Shown here: piece after piece, positions 35,056 to 45,710 of the stretch
Numbering within the stretch: the first letter of the stretch is position 1
How the letters are laid out: every line of letters begins with the position of its first letter
Source of the DNA: Streptomyces cyaneofuscatus
GTDB taxonomy: Bacteria > Actinomycetota > Actinomycetes > Streptomycetales > Streptomycetaceae
Direction of reading: 5' to 3'
Length of the DNA: 64,000 nt
Assembly (NCBI RefSeq): GCF_000718135.1
Contig: NZ_JOEM01000001.1
Location: 496,001-560,000 of the forward strand
The notes under the pieces: model-generated
What the model was told of the DNA's origin: nothing
What the model saw: only the letters and a program-made list of their open reading frames with translations
The model's database searches: none
Program-made: the position numbers and the translations under genes

Positions 35056-36042
35056 CTACGTGGTGCAGCCCTTCGTGCCCGCGGTGAGCGTCGCGCAGGC
35101 CTTCGCGTCGGCCGCCTTCCGCACCGCGACCATCGGCGTGTACGCCTCCGTGACCGTGACCGCGCCGTTCTGCGCGTCCGCCGCCGCGCCCCCGGTGATC
35201 GTCACGGTGTCGCCGGTCCCCGCCTCGGTGAGGCGGGCCCAGGCGGCGGAGCAGACCTCGCTGTACCGGACCTCGACGCGGGCGGTGCCGACCTGGGCGG
35301 TGGACACCGTACGGGCGTGGTCGCCGCCGCACCCCATCTCGTCGGGGTTCTGCCCGGCGCAGTCGGCGCCCTGGCACTCGACGCCTGCGGGCGGTTCGGG
35401 GGCGGGCTCCTCGGTGGGGGCCTCGCTCGTGGGGGCGGCCGTCGGGGCCGGCGGGGCGGCCTTGGCGGGCTCGTCGCCGCTGGGCGCGAGCATCAGCGCT
35501 CCGACGATGACGATGACCGCTCCGGCCGCGCCGACGGCGAGCGTGATCGCATTGCTGCGGCCGCCGGCCGCCCGGCCGGACACACCGCCGCCACGCCGGG
35601 CGTCCGCCTGCGGTCCGCCCTGGCGCTGCTGCGGGACCGGGGGGACGGTTCCGCGCCGGGAGGGGACGAAGGGGGCGCGCCCGTCGGTGCGGTGGGGATC
35701 GGAGTCGTGGGGGTCGGGGCGGTGGAGGCCGGAGCCGTACGGATCGGGGCGGTACGGGTCGGAGCCGTACGCGTCGAAGCTGTGGACACGCTCGGCCAGC
35801 TCCCACATGGCCGTGAGGTGGTGCTGCGGGGTGCCCGTCGCATCGGCGAGGGCCACGACGGCGCGGCGCGGGGGGAGGTTCCGGCCGCTCAAGTACCGCT
35901 CCCAGGACGTCTCGTCGAACCCGGTGCGGTCGGCCAGCGCGGTGGTGTTCAGCCCGCTGCGTTCCACGATCAGGCTCAGCTGGCTCGCGAACTCCCTTAT
36001 GTGCGGGTCGAGTTCCTCGGGTAGTGCCTTCCAATGAGGCAT
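35056..36042 (-). CDS. Membrane-spanning XRE-type protein with extracytoplasmic DUF2690 domain
   Basis: A 328-residue protein. The N-terminal XRE helix-turn-helix (about 15-75) shows L-N-T-T-A-L-A-D-R-T-G-F-D-E-T-S-W-E-R-Y-L-S-G-R. A Pro/Asp/Tyr-rich repeat (Y-G-S-D-P-Y-R-P-D-P, 92-118) and linker lead to one membrane segment (165-186). A Pro/Glu-rich spacer then precedes an extracytoplasmic DUF2690 domain (222-312) with C-Q-G-A-D-C, M-G-C-G-G, and E-V-R-Y-S-E-V-C-S-A-A-W-A-R. The layout of cytoplasmic DNA-binding head and external Cys-rich sensor resembles one-component transmembrane regulators. ATG at 36042 chosen from the helix-turn-helix distance. Target and signal are unknown. Confidence 0.88.
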   Translation of the reverse strand: MPHWKALPEELDPHIREFASQLSLIVERSGLNTTALADRTGFDETSWERYLSGRNLPPRRAVVALADATGTPQHHLTAMWELAERVHSFDAYGSDPYRPDPYGSGLHRPDPHDSDPHRTDGRAPFVPSRRGTVPPVPQQRQGGPQADARRGGGVSGRAAGGRSNAITLAVGAAGAVIVIVGALMLAPSGDEPAKAAPPAPTAAPTSEAPTEEPAPEPPAGVECQGADCAGQNPDEMGCGGDHARTVSTAQVGTARVEVRYSEVCSAAWARLTEAGTGDTVTITGGAAADAQNGAVTVTEAYTPMVAVRKAADAKACATLTAGTKGCTT

Positions 36043-36257
36043 CGCGCCCCCCTTTTTCTGTTCTCCCCGGTGCGTCCCCCGGACCGGTCCGGTCTTCGTC
36101 TCTTCGCCCGTAGCGCCGTGACAGCCCGTAGCGCCGTGACAGTCTGCCATCGTTGCGCGGCGATCACACCGTGCCGGAATGGTCACTTCCGTGCCACAGG
36201 CCCCAGGCGAGCCTTGTAGCGGCCTTCCGTGTCCATGACGCTTGAGCACGGGACCGT

Positions 36258-36293
36258 GCCGTCCGTCCCTCCTCGGGGGTGGGGACGGACGGC
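36258..36293. terminator. Terminator of folD-DUF3017 unit
   Basis: GCCGTCCGTCCC (36258-36269) pairs with GGGACGGACGGC (36282-36293), 12-nt loop, 15 bases beyond the DUF3017 gene stop. Confidence 0.8.
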
Positions 36294-36308
36294 CCGGGTC
36301 CTGCCGCG

Positions 36309-36989
36309 CTAGCGGATCGTGAAGCGGACCGCGTTCTCCAGGATCGGCACGTCCAGCCACGGATTCGGCTGCGCGACCAGCGCGAGCAGCACGATCAGGG
36401 TGCCCATCAGCCCGTACGTCACCAGGTCGGTGAAGCGGGAGCGCACCGCGAGCATGCCGACCGCCGGCACCACCCAGCGCAGCACCGCTCCGGCGATCAG
36501 CGCCGCGCCGATCAGGATGGCGCCGATACGGAACGCCTCGGCGAACGGGTCCAGGGCGACGATCAGCAGACCGGCGCCCGCCGTGCCGAGCACGGTGAGC
36601 AGCGGCCACTGCCGGGCCGGGGCTGGCGCGTCGCCCGAGGCGGCGCGGCCGCCGCCCTCGGGGCGGGCGGTGTCCCGCGTGAAGAGCGGGAACCGCCGGG
36701 TCTTGCGGGGGGCCGACGCCTTGCCGTCCGGCTCCGGGCTCCCGGGCTCGGCGGAGGCGCTGTCCGGCTCGGCGGTGCCGGACGCAGTGGAGCCGCTGCC
36801 CGCTTCGGCGCGCGCGGGTTCCGAGGTGCCGCCGTCCGGCTCCGCGGTGCCACTGTCCGGCTCTGCGGTGCCGCCGTCCGGCTCCGCGCGTGCGGGCTCC
36901 GCGGTGCCGCCCGCCGCGGCCGCGGCGGGCGCCCCCTCGGCCGCCGGGCCCGCGGGGGCCGGGTCGGCCGGACTCGTACCAGCACCCAT
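36309..36989 (-). CDS. DUF3017 membrane protein
   Basis: A 226-residue protein. The first ~125 residues are a low-complexity cytoplasmic tail dominated by degenerate repeats of A-E-P-D-G-G-T and A-E-P-A-R-A. Three membrane helices follow (about 138-155, 160-178 and 195-212) with the DUF3017 residues A-V-R-W/L-R-W-V-V-P and G-M-L-A-V-R-S-R-F-T-D. The ATG at 36989 is 24 nt after the folD stop, so the two are co-transcribed. folD-DUF3017 adjacency is conserved in Streptomyces as far as I recall. No function is established. Confidence 0.85.
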   Translation of the reverse strand: MGAGTSPADPAPAGPAAEGAPAAAAAGGTAEPARAEPDGGTAEPDSGTAEPDGGTSEPARAEAGSGSTASGTAEPDSASAEPGSPEPDGKASAPRKTRRFPLFTRDTARPEGGGRAASGDAPAPARQWPLLTVLGTAGAGLLIVALDPFAEAFRIGAILIGAALIAGAVLRWVVPAVGMLAVRSRFTDLVTYGLMGTLIVLLALVAQPNPWLDVPILENAVRFTIR

Positions 36990-37012
36990 GGGGTTCCCTC
37001 CGGATCCGGCCG

Positions 37013-37894
37013 TCAGCCCGCGGCAGCCGCGTCGGCGGCCTCGGCCGCGGTCCGCTCGGCCGCCTCGACCACGTTGACCAGCAGCTGGGCGCGGGTCATC
37101 GGGCCCACACCGCCGGGGTTCGGGGCGACCCAGGCCGCCACCTCGCGGACCCCCGGGTGCACATCGCCGACGATCTTGCCGTTCTCGTCCCGGCTGACGC
37201 CGACGTCGAGCACGGCCGCGCCCGGCTTGACGTCCTCGGGCTTGATCAGGTGCTGCACCCCGGCGGCGGCGACGATGATGTCGGCCTGGCGCAGGTGCGA
37301 GGAGAGGTCCCGGGTGCCGGTGTGGCACTGGGTCACCGTGGCGTTCTCCGACTTACGGGTCAGCAGCAGCGGGATCGACCGGCCGATGGTGACACCGCGT
37401 CCGACGACCACCACGTGCGCCCCGTTGATCTCCACGCCGTGCGCGCGGAGCAGCTGGACGACGCCCTGCGGGGTGCACGGCAGCGGGCCGGTCTCGTTGA
37501 GGACGAGGCGGCCGAGGCTCATCGGGTGCAGCCCGTCGGCGTCCTTCTCCGGGTCCATCAGCTCCAGGACCCGGTTGGTGTCGATGCCCTTGGGCAGCGG
37601 CAGCTGGACGATGTAACCCGTGCACTCCGGGTCGGCGTTGAGCTCCCGTACGACGTCCTCGATCTCCTCCTGGGTGGCGGTGTCGGGGAGTTCGCGCTGG
37701 ATGGAGCCGATGCCGACCTCGGCACAGTCGCGGTGCTTGCCGTTCACGTACCAGCGGCTGCCCGGGTCGTCCCCGACGAGCAGGGTTCCGAGGCCGGGGG
37801 TGATCCCCTGCGCCTTGAGGGCCGCCACACGGACGGTCAGATCGGATTTGATCGCGGCAGCGGTGGCCTTGCCATCGAGAATCTGGGCAGTCAT
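37013..37894 (-). CDS. folD: Bifunctional methylenetetrahydrofolate dehydrogenase/cyclohydrolase
   Basis: A 293-residue FolD, which interconverts 5,10-methylene-THF and 10-formyl-THF. The catalytic lysine is Lys53 in Y-V-N-G-K-H-R-D-C. The substrate loop [10 protein letters not shown] and the NADP-binding block [11 protein letters not shown] are intact, as is the closing [10 protein letters not shown]. The 10-formyl-THF it makes is used by PurN and PurH, encoded 3-5 kb away in the same window. ATG 37894 chosen from family length. Confidence 0.97.
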   Translation of the reverse strand: MTAQILDGKATAAAIKSDLTVRVAALKAQGITPGLGTLLVGDDPGSRWYVNGKHRDCAEVGIGSIQRELPDTATQEEIEDVVRELNADPECTGYIVQLPLPKGIDTNRVLELMDPEKDADGLHPMSLGRLVLNETGPLPCTPQGVVQLLRAHGVEINGAHVVVVGRGVTIGRSIPLLLTRKSENATVTQCHTGTRDLSSHLRQADIIVAAAGVQHLIKPEDVKPGAAVLDVGVSRDENGKIVGDVHPGVREVAAWVAPNPGGVGPMTRAQLLVNVVEAAERTAAEAADAAAAG

Positions 37895-38114
37895 GGACCC
37901 ATCCTCGCGGATGACCCCGCCCGCATACCAATTGCCTGTGCCCCGCCTCTGACCGAGATTGCACTTGCACAACGTCCGGGGCCCCGGGCTGGACAAACGC
38001 GGGTCGTGCTTATAACGATGAAGGCCGCGGTTGTACGGGGGGCGGGCCGCTGAACGTCGTCCTTCCTCCGTGTGGCCATCCGTCCCCACACGTCTGTTGA
38101 AGGAACACCCCAAT

Positions 38115-38729
38115 ATGAGCTTCGGCGACCCCAACAACCCGTACGGGCAGCAGCCCGGCCAGCCTCCCCAGGGACCGCCGCAGGGGCAGCCGGGCTACGG
38201 CTACCCGCAGCAGGCTCCGCAGGGCGTCCCGCAGCAGGGCTACGGCTATCCGCAGCAGCAGCCGGGGTACCCGCCGCAGACGGGGTACCCGCAGCAGCCC
38301 GGCCAGCCCTACGGCGGCGGTATGCCGGAGCTGGCGCACTGGGGCCTCCGGGCGGGCGGGCTGATCATCGACGGCCTGATCATCGGCGCGCCGTACCTCC
38401 TCCTCGTCGGCATCGGCGGCGCCATGGGTGACGCGGCGGGCGGCATACTCGCCCTGCTCGGCTTCCTCGTGATGATCGGCCTCACCCTCTGGCAGCTGTA
38501 CCAGGAGGGCACCACCGGCCAGACGATCGGCAAGAAGGCCGTGGGCATCCGCGTGCTGCGCGAGGCCGACGGCCGCCCGCTGGGCTTCGGTATGGCCTTC
38601 GTGCGCCGCCTGGCCCACTTCCTGGACAGCATCGCCTGCTACATCGGCTGGCTGTGGCCGCTGTGGGACGAGAAGAAGCAGACGTTCGCGGACAAGGTCT
38701 GCTCGTCGGTGGTCATCCGCTCCAAGTGA
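38115..38729 (+). CDS. RDD-family membrane protein with Pro/Gln/Tyr-rich tail
   Basis: A 204-residue protein. The first ~70 residues are a disordered tail of P-Q-Q, G-Y-G-Y-P and Q-P-G repeats. An RDD domain follows with about three membrane helices: [31 protein letters not shown], and [11 protein letters not shown]. The [12 protein letters not shown] motif is the RDD hallmark. The ATG at 38115 follows AAGGAA by seven bases. Some RDD proteins act in ion homeostasis; no specific role can be inferred. It is followed by a strong terminator. Confidence 0.88.
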   Translation: MSFGDPNNPYGQQPGQPPQGPPQGQPGYGYPQQAPQGVPQQGYGYPQQQPGYPPQTGYPQQPGQPYGGGMPELAHWGLRAGGLIIDGLIIGAPYLLLVGIGGAMGDAAGGILALLGFLVMIGLTLWQLYQEGTTGQTIGKKAVGIRVLREADGRPLGFGMAFVRRLAHFLDSIACYIGWLWPLWDEKKQTFADKVCSSVVIRSK

Positions 38730-38752
38730 CCCGAGCCGCTCCGCGCTCGCTT

Positions 38753-38787
38753 CGAAGGCCGCACCCGTCCACCGGGTGCGGCCTTCG
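38753..38787. terminator. Bidirectional terminator, RDD / DUF2079
   Basis: A perfect 15-bp stem (38753-38767 with 38773-38787) and 5-nt loop lies between the convergent RDD and DUF2079 genes. Confidence 0.9.
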
Positions 38788-38804
38788 CGCGTACGGCACC
38801 GGGC

Positions 38805-40346
38805 TCAGCCCTCCCGTACGCCCGGGATCTCCGCCGGCTCCGGCGTCGTACGCTCCATCACCACGAAGCTGCCGCCCCGGTGCTTGAGCCGGTAGCGCGC
38901 CTCGGGGTGGAGCTGCTCGGCGTACGCCACCGGGTCCTGGATCGGGCGTGACCAGCCGAAGTCCAGGTTGATGGCGACGATGTCCGGCGCGGTGCCGGGG
39001 GCTCCGCCGATCCAGTAGACGGTCCGGTCGGAGGTGAGGTGGGCCATGAGCGTGATGTCGGTCTCGACCCGCGTCCCGGCCGGGATGGCCTTCAGCGCCG
39101 CCCGGGCCGCTTCCGTACGGGCGTCGGTGCTGTAGGAGTCCGGGCGCAGCAGGTCGCGCAGCGGCAGGTGCTGGGTCAGGGCCACGGCGATCGCGACGGA
39201 GAGGGGGACGACGGTCTTCGCGTACGAGGCGAGCCAGGGGCGGTCCGATGCGCGGCTGCGGCGGACGCCGTCGGCCATGGCCAGGAAGAGCACCGGCATC
39301 AGGATGGCGCTGTAGTGCCAGACCATGCCCCAGTGGTTGCTGTCCTGGGAGAGCAGCCGCCAGCCGAGCGTGGGGACGATCAGCAGCGTCAGCGGCGAGC
39401 GCAGCGCCATGAACGCGGTGATGCCGACCAGGAAGACCAGCATCTCGATCTTGGTGGAGGAGTTCAGGACGCCGAGGACCGAGTCCAGCATCGAGACGTC
39501 CTGCTCGCCGTTCTTGTCGATCTTCTGCCAGTAGTCGTACGTCCCCGCGCTGCTGGCCGCCGGGATGAGGACCATGAGGGTGACCACGAAGGCGGCCACC
39601 CCGAACGCGGCGAGCAGCGCGCCCTGGAGGCGGCGCCCGTACACGAAGAGCAGGATGCCGACGACGGCGACGGTCGCGCCGAGGTCCTCCTTGACCAGGA
39701 CCAGCGGCAGCGACCAGAGGAGCGCGGCCGTCCACCGTCGCAGGAGCAGCGCGCGGCAGACGAGGGCCAGCAGCGGGACGGCGAAGGCGATCTCGTGGAA
39801 GTCGGACTTCACCGCCTCCTGGATGCCCCAGGACAGTCCGTACGCGACGGTGACGCAGAGCCCCGAGCGGCCGCCGAGGAGCTGCTGCGTGGTGCGGCCG
39901 ACGATGACCGCGCCCAGCGCGAAGAACGCGGCCTGCGCGAAGAGCAGGGACTCGGCGGAGGGCCAGAGCCAGTACAGGGGGGCCAGCAGCGCGACGATCG
40001 GGGAGAAGTGGTCGCCGAGGATCAGATAGCCGGGGCCCTTGATGTCGACGATCGGGGCACGGATGTCCGCGTACGCCCGGACCTCCTGCTCGAAGATCCC
40101 GAGGTCCCAGGAGGGCGAGCCGAACCGGCTGTACTGGAGGTAGGAGTAGAGGAAGTAGAGCCCGCACAGGACGGCGCCGGTGATCAGGTACGGCCGCAGG
40201 GGTACGCGTTCGGCGGTGGCGGGGTCCGGACCGGTGCGCTGCGTGGGCAGCAGCCGTCCCGCCTCCTCCACCAGGTCCGTTCCACTCTTGTTCAGCTCAA
40301 GCACGGTGACTGCCCCCGCTGGGATTTCCTGCTGTTCTTCGGACAC
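38805..40346 (-). CDS. DUF2079 polytopic membrane protein
   Basis: A 513-residue protein with about ten membrane helices. The conserved DUF2079 N-terminal loop is clear: S-W-D-L-G-I-F-E-Q followed by D-I-K-G-P-G-Y-L-I-L-G-D-H-F-S-P-I. This periplasm-facing Asp-rich loop in the first extracytoplasmic segment is reminiscent of GT-C glycosyltransferases, suggesting a polyprenyl-sugar-using enzyme; that is inference. The C-terminal 130 residues are extracytoplasmic. It is monocistronic, flanked by terminators on both sides. Confidence 0.88.
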   Translation of the reverse strand: MSEEQQEIPAGAVTVLELNKSGTDLVEEAGRLLPTQRTGPDPATAERVPLRPYLITGAVLCGLYFLYSYLQYSRFGSPSWDLGIFEQEVRAYADIRAPIVDIKGPGYLILGDHFSPIVALLAPLYWLWPSAESLLFAQAAFFALGAVIVGRTTQQLLGGRSGLCVTVAYGLSWGIQEAVKSDFHEIAFAVPLLALVCRALLLRRWTAALLWSLPLVLVKEDLGATVAVVGILLFVYGRRLQGALLAAFGVAAFVVTLMVLIPAASSAGTYDYWQKIDKNGEQDVSMLDSVLGVLNSSTKIEMLVFLVGITAFMALRSPLTLLIVPTLGWRLLSQDSNHWGMVWHYSAILMPVLFLAMADGVRRSRASDRPWLASYAKTVVPLSVAIAVALTQHLPLRDLLRPDSYSTDARTEAARAALKAIPAGTRVETDITLMAHLTSDRTVYWIGGAPGTAPDIVAINLDFGWSRPIQDPVAYAEQLHPEARYRLKHRGGSFVVMERTTPEPAEIPGVREG

Positions 40347-40443
40347 GGCCGCTCATCGGATACGGCCGTTCATTAGAACAGAGCGGTGAAACGATTCCGT
40401 ACGACGGACACGGGACAGGGGATACGGGATACCGGATACGGGA

Positions 40444-40490
40444 CACGCCCCGAGGCCGCACCCCGCGCGGGGGTGCGGCCTCGGGGCGTG
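40444..40490. terminator. Terminator of the purN-purH unit
   Basis: A perfect 21-bp stem (40444-40464 with 40470-40490) with a 5-nt loop lies 11 nt beyond the purH stop. Next to it, 40407-40443 is a degenerate GGATACGGGATACC-like tandem array. Confidence 0.92.
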
Positions 40491-40500
40491 CGCGTGCCGG

Positions 40501-42054
40501 TCAGTGGAAGAAGTGGCGCGTCCCGGTGAAGTACATCGTGACGCCCGCCTTCTTCGCGGCCTCGATCACCAGCTCGTCGCGGACGGAGCCGCCGGGCTGG
40601 GCGACCGCCTTGATGCCGGCGGCGGTGAGGATCTCCAGCCCGTCCGGGAACGGGAAGAAGGCGTCGGACGCGGCGTACGCACCGGCCGCCCGCTCGGCGC
40701 CCGCCCGCTCGACGGCGAGCTTCGCGGAGTCGACGCGGTTGACCTGGCCCATGCCGACGCCGACCGAAGCGCCGTCCTTGGCGAGCAGGATCGCGTTGGA
40801 CTTGACGGCCCGGGACGCCTTCCAGGCGAAGGCCAGCTCCTTCAGCTCGGCCTCGGAGAGCGCGTCGCCGGTGGCGAGGGTCCAGTTGGCCGGGTCGTCG
40901 CCCTCGGCCTGGAGGCGGTCGGTGACCTGGAGGAGCGCCCCGCCGTCGATGTTCTTGACCTCGACCGTGGTGGCCGGGGCCCCGGGGGCGCGCAGCACGC
41001 GGATGTTCTTCTTGCGGGCCAGCACCTCGACGGCGCCGTCCTCGTAGGCCGGGGCGACGATGACCTCGGTGAAGATCTCCGCGACCTGCTCGGCCAGCTC
41101 GACCGTCACCGGGCGGTTGACGGCGATGACGCCGCCGAACGCCGAGAGCGGGTCGCAGGCGTGCGCCTTGCGGTGCGCCTCGGCGACGTCGTCACCGATG
41201 GCGATGCCGCACGGGTTGGCGTGCTTGATGATCGCGACGCACGGCTCGTCGTGGTCGTACGCGGCCCGGCGCGCGGCGTCGGTGTCCGTGTAGTTGTTGT
41301 ACGACATCTCCTTGCCGTGCAGCTGCTCCGCCTCCGCCAGACCGCCGGTGCCCGAGGTGTAGAGGGCGGCGGGCTGGTGCGGGTTCTCGCCGTAGCGCAG
41401 GACGCTCTTACGGGTGAGGGCGTCGCCCAGGAACTCCGGGAGGCCCGAGTCGTCGGCGGGCGCGTAGCCGTCCACGAACCAGGAGGCCACGGCCACGTCG
41501 TAGGCGGCGGTGTGCTGGAACGCCTCGGCGGCGAGCCGCTTGCGGGCGGTGAGGTCGAAGCCGCCCGCCTTGACGGCCGCGAGGACGTCCGCGTACCGCT
41601 CCGGGCTGGTGACCACGGCGACGGAGGGGTGGTTCTTGGCGGCGGCGCGGACCATGGAGGGGCCGCCGATGTCGATCTGCTCCACGCACTCGTCGTCGGA
41701 GGCCCCCGAGGCGACGGTCTCCTTGAACGGGTAGAGGTTCACGACCACCAGGTCGAAGGGCTCGAAGCCGAGCTCGTCGAGCTGCTCGCGGTGGGCGTCC
41801 AGGCGGAGGTCGGCGAGGATGCCGGCGTGGACGCGGGGGTGGAGCGTCTTGACGCGGCCGTCCAGGCACTCGGGGAAGCCGGTGAGCTCCTCGACCTTGG
41901 TGACCGGTACTCCGGCGGCGGCGATCTTCCCGGCGGTGGAGCCGGTGGAGACGAGTTCGACGCCCGCCTCGTGCAGACCGCGGGCGAGGTCTTCGAGCCC
42001 CGTCTTGTCGTAGACACTGACCAGGGCGCGGCGGATGGGCTTATTCACCGACAT
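40501..42054 (-). CDS. purH: AICAR transformylase / IMP cyclohydrolase
   Basis: A 517-residue bifunctional enzyme for the last two steps of IMP synthesis. The N-terminal cyclohydrolase domain (1-200) has S-V-Y-D-K-T-G, S-T-G-S-T-A and D-G-R-V-K-T-L-H-P. The C-terminal transformylase domain has [15 protein letters not shown] and [13 protein letters not shown]. The ATG at 42054 lies inside the end of purN (14-nt overlap), indicating coupled translation. Products of FolD and PurN connect to this step through 10-formyl-THF. Confidence 0.98.
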   Translation of the reverse strand: MSVNKPIRRALVSVYDKTGLEDLARGLHEAGVELVSTGSTAGKIAAAGVPVTKVEELTGFPECLDGRVKTLHPRVHAGILADLRLDAHREQLDELGFEPFDLVVVNLYPFKETVASGASDDECVEQIDIGGPSMVRAAAKNHPSVAVVTSPERYADVLAAVKAGGFDLTARKRLAAEAFQHTAAYDVAVASWFVDGYAPADDSGLPEFLGDALTRKSVLRYGENPHQPAALYTSGTGGLAEAEQLHGKEMSYNNYTDTDAARRAAYDHDEPCVAIIKHANPCGIAIGDDVAEAHRKAHACDPLSAFGGVIAVNRPVTVELAEQVAEIFTEVIVAPAYEDGAVEVLARKKNIRVLRAPGAPATTVEVKNIDGGALLQVTDRLQAEGDDPANWTLATGDALSEAELKELAFAWKASRAVKSNAILLAKDGASVGVGMGQVNRVDSAKLAVERAGAERAAGAYAASDAFFPFPDGLEILTAAGIKAVAQPGGSVRDELVIEAAKKAGVTMYFTGTRHFFH

Positions 42055-42697
42055 GACCGAGATGAACCTTTCGTCCCTCAATGCGATGGCCGTCACGGGC
42101 GATCCGCCCCACGGCCTCGACGAGCAGCGAGCGCTCGACTTCCTTGATGCGTTCATGGAGGGCGGCTTCGCCCTCCGGGGTGTCCTCCTCGGTCACCTCG
42201 ACCACGCCCTGCGCGATGATCGGACCGGTGTCGACACCGTCGTCGACGAAGTGGACGGTGCAGCCCGTGACCTTGACGCCGTACGCGAGTGCGTCACGCA
42301 CTCCGTGGGCGCCGGGGAAGCTGGGCAGCAGGGCGGGATGGGTGTTGACGGTCCGGCCGCCGAAGGCGGCGAGGAACGCGGGGCCCACGATCTTCATGAA
42401 ACCGGCGGAGACGACGAGGTCCGGGCGGTGCTCGGCGACGGCCGCGGTGAGCGCCTCGTCCCACTCCGCACGCGTCGCGTGGTCCTTGAGCTTGCACACG
42501 AACGTGGGGATTCCGGCCCGCCCGGCCCGCTCCGCCCCGCCGGTCCCGTCACGGTCGGCGCCGACCGCGACGACCTGCGCCCCGTAAGCCGCCGGGTCGT
42601 CGCCGATGGCGTCGAGCAGGGCCTGGAGGTTGGTGCCGGATCCGGAGACCAGCACGACCAGCCGGGCGGGAGAGGCGGAGGGAGGCGGGGAGGCCAC
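42041..42697 (-). CDS. purN: Phosphoribosylglycinamide formyltransferase
   Basis: A 218-residue GAR transformylase that uses 10-formyl-THF in the third step of purine synthesis. [11 protein letters not shown] near the N-terminus binds phosphate. The catalytic Asn-His-Asp triad lies in [10 protein letters not shown] and [12 protein letters not shown] at 42697 (V-A-S-P-P-P) gives the family length; the frame is open further upstream without similarity. The stop TAA overlaps purH by 14 bases. The gene order perM (opposite side), purN, purH resembles that in mycobacteria. Confidence 0.96.
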   Translation of the reverse strand: MASPPPSASPARLVVLVSGSGTNLQALLDAIGDDPAAYGAQVVAVGADRDGTGGAERAGRAGIPTFVCKLKDHATRAEWDEALTAAVAEHRPDLVVSAGFMKIVGPAFLAAFGGRTVNTHPALLPSFPGAHGVRDALAYGVKVTGCTVHFVDDGVDTGPIIAQGVVEVTEEDTPEGEAALHERIKEVERSLLVEAVGRIARDGHRIEGRKVHLGHVGE

Positions 42698-42958
42698 GTC
42701 GGGGCCCTTTCTCACGTGATGACCGCGCGGTGACGCAGGTGCGGCGAACTCTTTGTAGGGTCGTACGAAAGAATCGCTTCGCCCGATACGGGGAACCCTA
42801 CGAACGGGCCGACCGTCAGCAACGATACCGGCACACCGGGCGGCCCCCACGGGACGGGGGCCGGGCCGAGAGGTAGCGTCAGGGGACAGCGAGCCGTCCA
42901 CCGGGCGGTCGAACCGTCCTTCGGACGGACATGACGAGATGGGGAAGACGTTCACCAC
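42698..42958. other. Divergent promoter region of purN and the gene at 42959
   Basis: A 261-base gap. A purine-repressor site or riboswitch was looked for and not seen. GATACGGGG and TTTGTAGGGTCG (42750-42800) are the AT-richer patches that could hold promoters. There is no gene. Confidence 0.4.
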
Positions 42959-43846
42959 ATGCCGGACCGACGCCGTCGCACCGCCTTCCGCCTCCCGTCG
43001 CCCGCACGGGCCGCTCTGCTGATGCGGGAGCGCCAGTCCTCTTCGCCGGACTCCGCCCCGGAGTCGCCGGACTCCTCGCCCGCCTCCGGTTCCCCCGATT
43101 CCCCTTCGCCGGACGCACCGGCGAAGCCCGCCGAAGACAATCCGTTCGCCCCGCCGCCGGCCGGCCGCCCCGACCAGCCGTGGCAGCCGCGCCACCCCTC
43201 GGGCTCCAGCCCGGCGAACGGCGGCGACGACGAGGGCTCCGGCGGCCGTTCGTCGTGGGGCAGCCAGTGGAGCAACAAGCAGCCCGGACGGGGCGGCGGC
43301 GGCTTCGGCGGCCGCTCCGGTTCCAACGGCCCGGGCGGTAAGGGCGGGCCCGACGGCAGCCCCGGCGGAATGCGCTGGGACCCGACCGACCCCATCCAGC
43401 GGCGCGCCCGCTACGCGCTGCTCGGCGGTATCTGGTCCGTCTTCTTCGCCCTCTTCGACCTCACGGAGATCGCCCTGCTGCTGGGCGCGCTCTCGGTGTA
43501 CTGGGCCGTCAGCGCGCTGCGCGCCCAGCCCAAGAGCCCGGCCGCGACGGAGCGGACGACGGTCGGCGCTGTCACGGGGGCCGCGACTCCGGCCGCCGGT
43601 GACGGGGGTGCCTCTCCGGCGCCCACCACGTCCCAGGGCGGTGGGCGCCCGCAGACCACGGCGGCGATCAGCGGTCTGGTGACCGCCCTGCTGGCCCTGA
43701 TCATCGTGATCACGACGTACACGGTGCAGCTCGTCTACCGCGACTACTACACCTGCGTGAACGACGCCCTGACCAAGACCGGCGCGGTGGCCTGCAACGA
43801 CCAGCTGCCGAAGCCGCTGGAACCGCTCTTCGGCGTCAAGGAGTAG
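42959..43846 (+). CDS. Membrane protein with Ser/Pro/Gly-rich N-terminal tail
   Basis: A protein of up to 295 residues. About 140 low-complexity residues (Ser/Pro/Asp then Gly-rich: [17 protein letters not shown]) precede [17 protein letters not shown]. Two close membrane helices and a third at about 240-262 follow, ending in a short external segment with two cysteines (Y-Y-T-C-V-N and V-A-C-N-D). Start is uncertain: ATG 42959 or ATG 43022; the D-N-P-F-A-P-P-P motif lies well downstream of both. Its stop overlaps the convergent perM gene by 11 bases. No family function is known to me. Confidence 0.78.
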   Translation: MPDRRRRTAFRLPSPARAALLMRERQSSSPDSAPESPDSSPASGSPDSPSPDAPAKPAEDNPFAPPPAGRPDQPWQPRHPSGSSPANGGDDEGSGGRSSWGSQWSNKQPGRGGGGFGGRSGSNGPGGKGGPDGSPGGMRWDPTDPIQRRARYALLGGIWSVFFALFDLTEIALLLGALSVYWAVSALRAQPKSPAATERTTVGAVTGAATPAAGDGGASPAPTTSQGGGRPQTTAAISGLVTALLALIIVITTYTVQLVYRDYYTCVNDALTKTGAVACNDQLPKPLEPLFGVKE

Positions 43847-45602
43847 CGCCCCGGCCGTCGGCGTCGGCGGGCTTGGCTTCGGCGGGCTTGGCGTCCGCCG
43901 GTTGCTCCGATGTCTCCTCGGAGCGCAGGGCGGCCGGGATGCGTGCGGGGAAGTCGGCCATCAGTCCGCCGGAGCCCCGCTTGAGGGAGGCCCACCGGGC
44001 CTCCCTCGTCTCTTTCTCGTGCCAGGGGTCCGTCGGCAGGAAGTCGTACGGTTCGAAGCCCGGATCGTCCTCGGGCGCACCGCCTGGCGGGGCCGGGCCC
44101 CCGGCCGCCGCCCCGGCCGGGCTCTCCTGGACGGTGCTGTCGCTGGGCTCGCCCGTGCGCCAGGGCGCCCACCAGCGGCGGGGCTTCCCGGTTTCCTCCG
44201 GCGCCTCCGGCACCGCGTCCACGTCGTTCCCGGCCGTCCCTCCTCGTACGTCCTCGGCGTCCTCGGCTCCCCCGGTGTCCTCCGTCCCCTCCGGCGCGTC
44301 CGCGTCCCTGCGCCAGGCCCACCCCCGCTCGCGCAGCCGCCACAGCCGCAGGAGCAGGGCCGCCGGTACACCGATGCCCGCCATCCACCCCAGCGCCGCC
44401 GGGCCCGCCAGCCACCACACGGGCCCGAACGCGGCGAGCGCCCCGGACCCCAGCGGGCCGCCCGCCACCGCCGTGAGCAGCGCCGTACCCGCTCCGCACC
44501 CCAGCGCGGCCAGCCCGGTCACCAGCACCGTCTCGCGCGGGCTCCAGGCCTGCGCCCGGGGGGCGTCGGCGGGGGCCGCCCGGCGTACGACGCACCAGGC
44601 GAGCGCCAGCGCGGCGACGGCCGGGACGGCGAGGGCCGCCCAGTTCAGCGGGGTGGCCGGGCCCTGGTCCGGGGCCGCCGCCAGCAGCGGGAAGTGAGGC
44701 ACGGCCGGGGTCCCGGTGAGGCCCAGCGGGGTGGCCGTGGCGCCGGTACCGAGCGCGAAGCCGGGGCCGAGCCCGTACGCGGCGCCCCACAGCGCGGCGT
44801 TCGGCACCAGCGAAACGGCGAGCAGCAGTACCGCCACGCGCCCCGACCAGTCCCCGGCAAGTGCCAGGAAGGATTCCTGCGCCGCCGCCATGTCCCGCCC
44901 CAGGGCCACCGCCACCAGCAGCGCACCCCCGCCGATCAGCACCGCCGCGCCCACCGCCGCCGCCCGGCACGCGGCCTCGGCCCGGTCGCGGAAGAGGGTC
45001 CGGGCGACGGCCTCCTGGAGCACCAGGGGCGACCAGGACGGCAGCGGCCCGAACGGGCGCCCCGCCGCCGTCCACACCCCGGCCGCCGCCGCACCGGCCA
45101 CCACCAGCGCCACCGGGAACGCCAGCGTGTCCGGCACGACGCGCAGCGACCCGTCCCGCGCATAGGCCGCCGCGCCCGCCGCGACCAGCAGGTATCCGGC
45201 GGTCACCGCACAGAACGCGCCGGCCTGCGAGGGCCTTCGCCGCCCCTCCTCCGGCTCCGCCGCATCGCGCGCCGCCCGGTGCGCCAGCCAGACGGGGCCC
45301 GCCACCAGGAGCAGCGGGACCACGCCGACCGGCGCCGGGATGCCGCTGAGGGTGTCGGGGCGGACGAGTTCGGCGCCGTGCGCGAGGAGCCAGACCGCGG
45401 CCGCCGCGCGCAGTGCGCCGCCGGGTCCGCTGTCCGGGTACGGGGAGCTGATCCAGAGCACCGTCACCAGCACGGCCAGCGAACCGAGACCCAGCCCGGC
45501 GGCGGCCACGCCTCGCAGAAAGGCGGAGGCCAGGGCGAGGGTCCTGGTCCGTTCGGGCGGCAACATCGGGCTGCGTTCGGTCATTTGGGTCACGCCGCCC
45601 AT
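43836..45602 (-). CDS. perM: PerM-like polytopic membrane protein (DUF6350)
   Basis: A protein of about 588 residues with roughly eleven hydrophobic helices and a 150-residue charged, Glu/Pro/Ala-rich cytoplasmic tail ([13 protein letters not shown]). Length, topology and position between sucCD and purN-purH match mycobacterial PerM, a membrane protein that supports cell division. I infer the name from this synteny and the DUF6350-like sequence. Starts at ATG 45602, GTG 45593 or ATG 45584 are all possible. It diverges from the HTH-sigma fusion gene. Confidence 0.75.
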   Translation of the reverse strand: MGGVTQMTERSPMLPPERTRTLALASAFLRGVAAAGLGLGSLAVLVTVLWISSPYPDSGPGGALRAAAAVWLLAHGAELVRPDTLSGIPAPVGVVPLLLVAGPVWLAHRAARDAAEPEEGRRRPSQAGAFCAVTAGYLLVAAGAAAYARDGSLRVVPDTLAFPVALVVAGAAAAGVWTAAGRPFGPLPSWSPLVLQEAVARTLFRDRAEAACRAAAVGAAVLIGGGALLVAVALGRDMAAAQESFLALAGDWSGRVAVLLLAVSLVPNAALWGAAYGLGPGFALGTGATATPLGLTGTPAVPHFPLLAAAPDQGPATPLNWAALAVPAVAALALAWCVVRRAAPADAPRAQAWSPRETVLVTGLAALGCGAGTALLTAVAGGPLGSGALAAFGPVWWLAGPAALGWMAGIGVPAALLLRLWRLRERGWAWRRDADAPEGTEDTGGAEDAEDVRGGTAGNDVDAVPEAPEETGKPRRWWAPWRTGEPSDSTVQESPAGAAAGGPAPPGGAPEDDPGFEPYDFLPTDPWHEKETREARWASLKRGSGGLMADFPARIPAALRSEETSEQPADAKPAEAKPADADGRGATP

Positions 45603-45710
45603 GCTCCCAACGACACGCGCTTATCCCGCGTAACGCGCGAAGAGCCGCCGTGTCGCTCAATATACGTTTATGTACTTTTTCACCCAGTGCAGCGCTGCCG
45701 GGGGTCGTCC

